Shown here piece after piece: positions 29,122 through 31,943 of a stretch of DNA of 31,943 nt (positions within the stretch are counted from its first letter, which is position 1; each line of letters starts with the position of its first letter). The translations under genes were made by a program, and so were the position numbers. Under the pieces are notes generated by a model. That model was not told where the DNA came from. It was given only the letters and a program-made list of their open reading frames with translations, and did not search any database. Source of the stretch: an uncultured Oscillospiraceae bacterium (lineage in GTDB: Bacteria > Bacillota > Clostridia > Oscillospirales > Oscillospiraceae); contig CAKTQR010000025.1 in the NCBI GenBank assembly GCA_934597175.1, positions 1 through 31,943 of the forward strand, read 5' to 3'.

Positions 29122-31455
29122 ATGAATGTAAAAGGCTCGATAGCGGCGATAAAGACCGCATTTGAGGATAGCGTGGTGCAGCGAAATTCGGAGGATGTCA
29201 CCGCCATCGCATGGGCTGTCATGTATCTTGTCAGCGGCTTTGTGCTCGGAACTGCCAGGGTGCTCGGGTCGGCCGGACCGTTCGGCATTGCGATAGTTGC
29301 CGCAGCCGGAGCGGGGGTCAACGGTGTGTGCTGCCTGTTCGGGGCGGCGCTCGGCTACATAGTCTCCGGCGGCCTGTCGTGGGGCATACGCTACCTTGCG
29401 GCGATAGTCATCGTGTTCACGGTCGAGTTTTCGTTTCAGGACACGAAGCTTTATAAAAAAACGCTGTTTGCGCCGATAACCGCTGCCGCCGTGACCTTAG
29501 CCACCGGTGTGCTGTCGAGCTTTTCGCAGATACTCAGCGATGCACCGACCACGGCAGTCGTGTTCCTCGAAACGGTGCTTGCATTCGGTGTGAGCTACTT
29601 TATCGCCGAGGCGCTCAAAAAGGATGAGCCCACGACCGAGTCTGCCGAGATACGCCACTCAACGGCGGTGCTCATAACCGTTGCCGTGTTCATGATGGCA
29701 CTGTCGAGACTTGTGTTGTTCGATACCCTGTCCGTCGGGCGCTTTGCGGCGGTGCTTATCATCATGATGAGCTCGCTGCGCTGCGGCATGATGACCGGCT
29801 GCACCGTCGGCACGGTGTTCGGTCTTGCGATGGACCTCACGGTCGGAGGCACGCCGTTTTTCACGATGGCGTATGCGTTTTCGGGACTTCTTGCGGGACT
29901 GTTTAACCGCTGCGGCAGGCTTGCCTTTCTGCTCGCCTTCGTTCTCTCAAACGCCGTTGCGGCGGCGCTTGCGTGGACTATAGCGCCCCAGCTTAGCGAC
30001 CTTGTCGAGGTGTTCAGCGCCTCTGTTGTGTTCATGCTCCTGCCGTCGAATGTCATTTGCAGGGTGGGCACTATCATCCAGCCCGTGGGCGGCGGCAGCG
30101 GGGAGTCAGGGCTCAGGCGCTATGTCTCACGGCGTGTCGGACAGCTCAGCTCGGCGTATGCGGGGCTGTTTGAGATAGTGCGGCGCAATGTCGAGCAAAA
30201 TCACAACGACGCAGACCCCGCCAAGGTATTCGACCGTGCCGCCGACTGCGTGTGCGTCATGTGCAAGGACAAAAACCGCTGCTGGAACAGCGAGTACATG
30301 GAAACGCTCACGGCGCTAAACGACGCAACGGCCGCCATGACAAAGCGAGGCACGCTCCAGCTCGGCGATATCCCATTGAGATTCGTCGAAAAGTGCCGCA
30401 CGCCCGAGGCGTTCGTCACCGCCGTCAACGGCGAACTGCGTGCGGCGGCGTATCGCAAGCACTTTGCGGCGCAGCTGCGTGAAAGTCGTGACACGGCGTG
30501 GGGACAGTATTCCGACATGGCGGATATCCTCGGCGGCGTTGCCGAGGAGCTCGGCAGCATAAACGGCGCAGATCACCTTGCCGAGCGGCGGCTCATGCGC
30601 TATCTGCGCACAATGGACATTGAAGCGGATGCGGCGGTGTACCGTGACGGGCGGGGCAGGCTGCGTGCCGTGGTGGAGTCCGGCTCGCTGTCACGGCTTT
30701 ATGACGACCCGGACTACCTTGAAAAGCTGTCAGCCGTGCTCGGCCTGCGTCTTTGCCGCCAAAGGTCTGCAAACGACGGCATGGCAAAGCTCACGCTCAT
30801 CGAGGCCGAGCCCCTCGCCGTATCCGTCGGCATTGCGGCAATGAAGAAAAAGGGCGAGAAGGTAAGCGGCGACAGGGGTACATATTTTAAGACCGACTCC
30901 GGCGTTTTGTGCGTTATCCTGTCCGACGGCATGGGCTGCGGCCCGGAGGCGGCAAGCGAGAGCAAGGAGGTCATCGAGATACTCGAAAAGTTCCTGCGCT
31001 CGGGCATCGACCCCGCCGTTGCGATGAAAACGCTCAACTCCGTGATGCTTTTAAAAAGCGGCGATAACTGGGGCTTTGCCACGGTTGACCTCATGTGCGT
31101 TGACCTTTTCTCCGGCGAGACCTGCTTTTATAAGTACGGCGCTGCGCCCAGCTATGTCATGAACGGCAAGAACATCCGCCGCATCAAGGGCGAGAGCTTT
31201 GCACCCGGCCTCGGCGACGGCACCTCCGCTGCGCCCGATGTCGTGCGCATGCGCTTAAAGCCCGGCAGCACGGCGATAATCGCCTCCGACGGCGTCATCG
31301 GCGACTCGAACGACAGCTGGCTGCGTGAGGTCATGGATTCCGCTACCGACGATATGAAGCTGCTTGCCCGTGACACGCTCCGTGAGGCGGAGAAAATTTA
31401 CGGCAACTGCGACGACATGACCGTGCTCGCCGTCAGAGTCCAGACCCGTGGGTGA
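29122..31455 (+). CDS. spoIIE: Stage II sporulation protein E (SpoIIE) serine phosphatase
   Basis: A 777-residue membrane phosphatase that, in sporulating Firmicutes, dephosphorylates SpoIIAA to release sigma F in the forespore and binds FtsZ at the polar septum. The first about 320 residues hold around ten membrane helices. A central regulatory/FtsZ-contact region runs to about 560, and a PP2C-type domain is C-terminal. Metal ligands fall in LSDGMG (Asp602), ASDGVIG (Asp723) and CDDM (Asp764-Asp765). Length is close to the Bacillus protein (827). GGAGG precedes the ATG. Its presence argues that the organism sporulates or descends from sporulators. Confidence 0.95.
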   Translation: MNVKGSIAAIKTAFEDSVVQRNSEDVTAIAWAVMYLVSGFVLGTARVLGSAGPFGIAIVAAAGAGVNGVCCLFGAALGYIVSGGLSWGIRYLAAIVIVFTVEFSFQDTKLYKKTLFAPITAAAVTLATGVLSSFSQILSDAPTTAVVFLETVLAFGVSYFIAEALKKDEPTTESAEIRHSTAVLITVAVFMMALSRLVLFDTLSVGRFAAVLIIMMSSLRCGMMTGCTVGTVFGLAMDLTVGGTPFFTMAYAFSGLLAGLFNRCGRLAFLLAFVLSNAVAAALAWTIAPQLSDLVEVFSASVVFMLLPSNVICRVGTIIQPVGGGSGESGLRRYVSRRVGQLSSAYAGLFEIVRRNVEQNHNDADPAKVFDRAADCVCVMCKDKNRCWNSEYMETLTALNDATAAMTKRGTLQLGDIPLRFVEKCRTPEAFVTAVNGELRAAAYRKHFAAQLRESRDTAWGQYSDMADILGGVAEELGSINGADHLAERRLMRYLRTMDIEADAAVYRDGRGRLRAVVESGSLSRLYDDPDYLEKLSAVLGLRLCRQRSANDGMAKLTLIEAEPLAVSVGIAAMKKKGEKVSGDRGTYFKTDSGVLCVILSDGMGCGPEAASESKEVIEILEKFLRSGIDPAVAMKTLNSVMLLKSGDNWGFATVDLMCVDLFSGETCFYKYGAAPSYVMNGKNIRRIKGESFAPGLGDGTSAAPDVVRMRLKPGSTAIIASDGVIGDSNDSWLREVMDSATDDMKLLARDTLREAEKIYGNCDDMTVLAVRVQTRG

Positions 31456-31790
31456 TGTATATGGATATGGCAAAACGGGTAAAATCCGAACAGGAAATAA
31501 CATCACAGGAGGCGGCGGAAGTGGTAAAAGGCACGGCAAAACGGGTGATAGTAGTAAAATCCCCGGATAAAAAGGTGTTCGAGGAGGCGATATTCATTGT
31601 CCGGGAGGACTATATGCGCACCTCGGGCATAACGCAGGCAAAGCTCATGGACGAGGCGAGAGCCGCCGCCGGCGGCTACATGAGCACCCTGCGCAGGCGT
31701 CCAAAGTCCAAAACAGCGCTGTTAATGGCGCTGTCGTCCCTAAGCGGCAGCGCAGTCGCCTATGCCGTATTAAAGATCTTCGGGATATAG
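31455..31790 (+). CDS. Small conserved protein of unknown function following spoIIE
   Basis: A 111-residue protein I do not recognise. It is charged at the N-terminus. A compact middle part reads KRVIVVKSPDKKVFEEAIFIVREDY, and the C-terminus is a hydrophobic helix (about 85-110: TALLMALSSLSGSAVAYAVLKIFGI) that could anchor it in the membrane. The ATG at 31455 shares a base with the spoIIE stop; a GTG at 31452 and further ATGs at 31461 and 31467 are also possible, and there is no strong ribosome site. The overlap implies co-expression with spoIIE and suggests a sporulation-related or membrane role, which is only inference. Confidence 0.75.
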   Translation: MYMDMAKRVKSEQEITSQEAAEVVKGTAKRVIVVKSPDKKVFEEAIFIVREDYMRTSGITQAKLMDEARAAAGGYMSTLRRRPKSKTALLMALSSLSGSAVAYAVLKIFGI

Positions 31791-31822
31791 AACGACAGGC
31801 AGTATAGCTACTGCCTGTCGTT
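31791..31822 (+). terminator. Hairpin after the spoIIE operon, probable terminator
   Basis: Perfect 14-pair hairpin (31791-31804 with 31809-31822, four-base loop) directly after the stop, with only a short T tract (GTTTC). Confidence 0.7.
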
Positions 31823-31943
31823 TCAGACTGTCAAAGAACTGGGAAAAGTAGCCGCAACAAAAAAACTCCAATACGCAGCAGGGGGAGTGTGAGGGGGTAA
31901 CGAAGTGTCGGTGCGGTAGTGAATGACATGCCGGGGGCATGTC
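31823..31943. other. Intergenic stretch ending in a perfect hairpin at the window edge
   Basis: No convincing gene. The plus strand has runs of G (CAGGGGGAGTG, GAGGGGGT). The last 19 bases (31925-31943) are a perfect GACATGCC/GGCATGTC inverted repeat with a GGG loop. A minus-strand frame stays open across it to the window edge without a start I can support. Confidence 0.4.

Overview
The window looks like a chromosomal segment from a Gram-positive, spore-forming-lineage Firmicute, most probably an anaerobic Clostridia of the Oscillospirales. The reasons are SpoIIE, a large (Bacillus/Clostridia-type) SRP RNA directly upstream of dnaX-ybaB, a pyrophosphatase of the K+-dependent membrane type, ECF-sigma/DUF4367 and VanZ-family genes, strong AGGAGG ribosome sites and moderately high GC. 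I see no phage, insertion sequence or CRISPR array.

Layout. 1-1613 (minus): 5' part of a membrane pyrophosphatase gene. 1967-8257 (plus): a tightly packed unit of plsC-like acyltransferase, the two halves of a heterodimeric ABC exporter, an SDR reductase, an ECF-type sigma factor and its membrane DUF4367 partner. A VanZ-family gene follows, with its ribosome site buried in a hairpin. 8785-11152 (minus): ybaB, dnaX and the SRP RNA. A tRNA-Ala(CGC) diverges from the SRP RNA. 11557-13525 (plus): methyltransferase, a second VanZ-family protein and a Vat-type acetyltransferase, then a membrane-anchored HTH protein at 13585-13935.

14005-16983 (minus) is a methionine ABC importer, metQ-metN-metI, and holds the most unusual material. 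MetQ is circularly permuted: the half that is normally C-terminal comes first, behind an intact lipoprotein signal. Upstream of it, about 350 nt of leader encode a 35-residue peptide with eight internal Met and three Cys in a 13-residue run. An intrinsic terminator and a second small ORF ending in the metQ ribosome site follow. This looks like ribosome-mediated attenuation by methionine (or cysteine) in a lineage where SAM riboswitches and T-boxes are expected.

17055-19221 (plus): a strong promoter, a structured leader of about 310 nt, and an ABC-2 type exporter. 19254-20099 (minus): bioY and a rhodanese. 20222-21458: a DUF2461 protein and two small DNA-binding proteins. 21508-22518 (minus): GAPDH lacking the usual NAD-specificity residues. 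22727-23797 (plus): a histidine-kinase-like protein without a phosphoacceptor His. 23830-26475 (minus): a large secreted repeat protein. 26606-28187 (minus): a tyrosine-phosphatase-like protein and a TatD nuclease. 28258-31790 (plus): a DUF4213/DUF364 protein, SpoIIE and a small conserved protein. Most convergent gene ends share bidirectional hairpin terminators.
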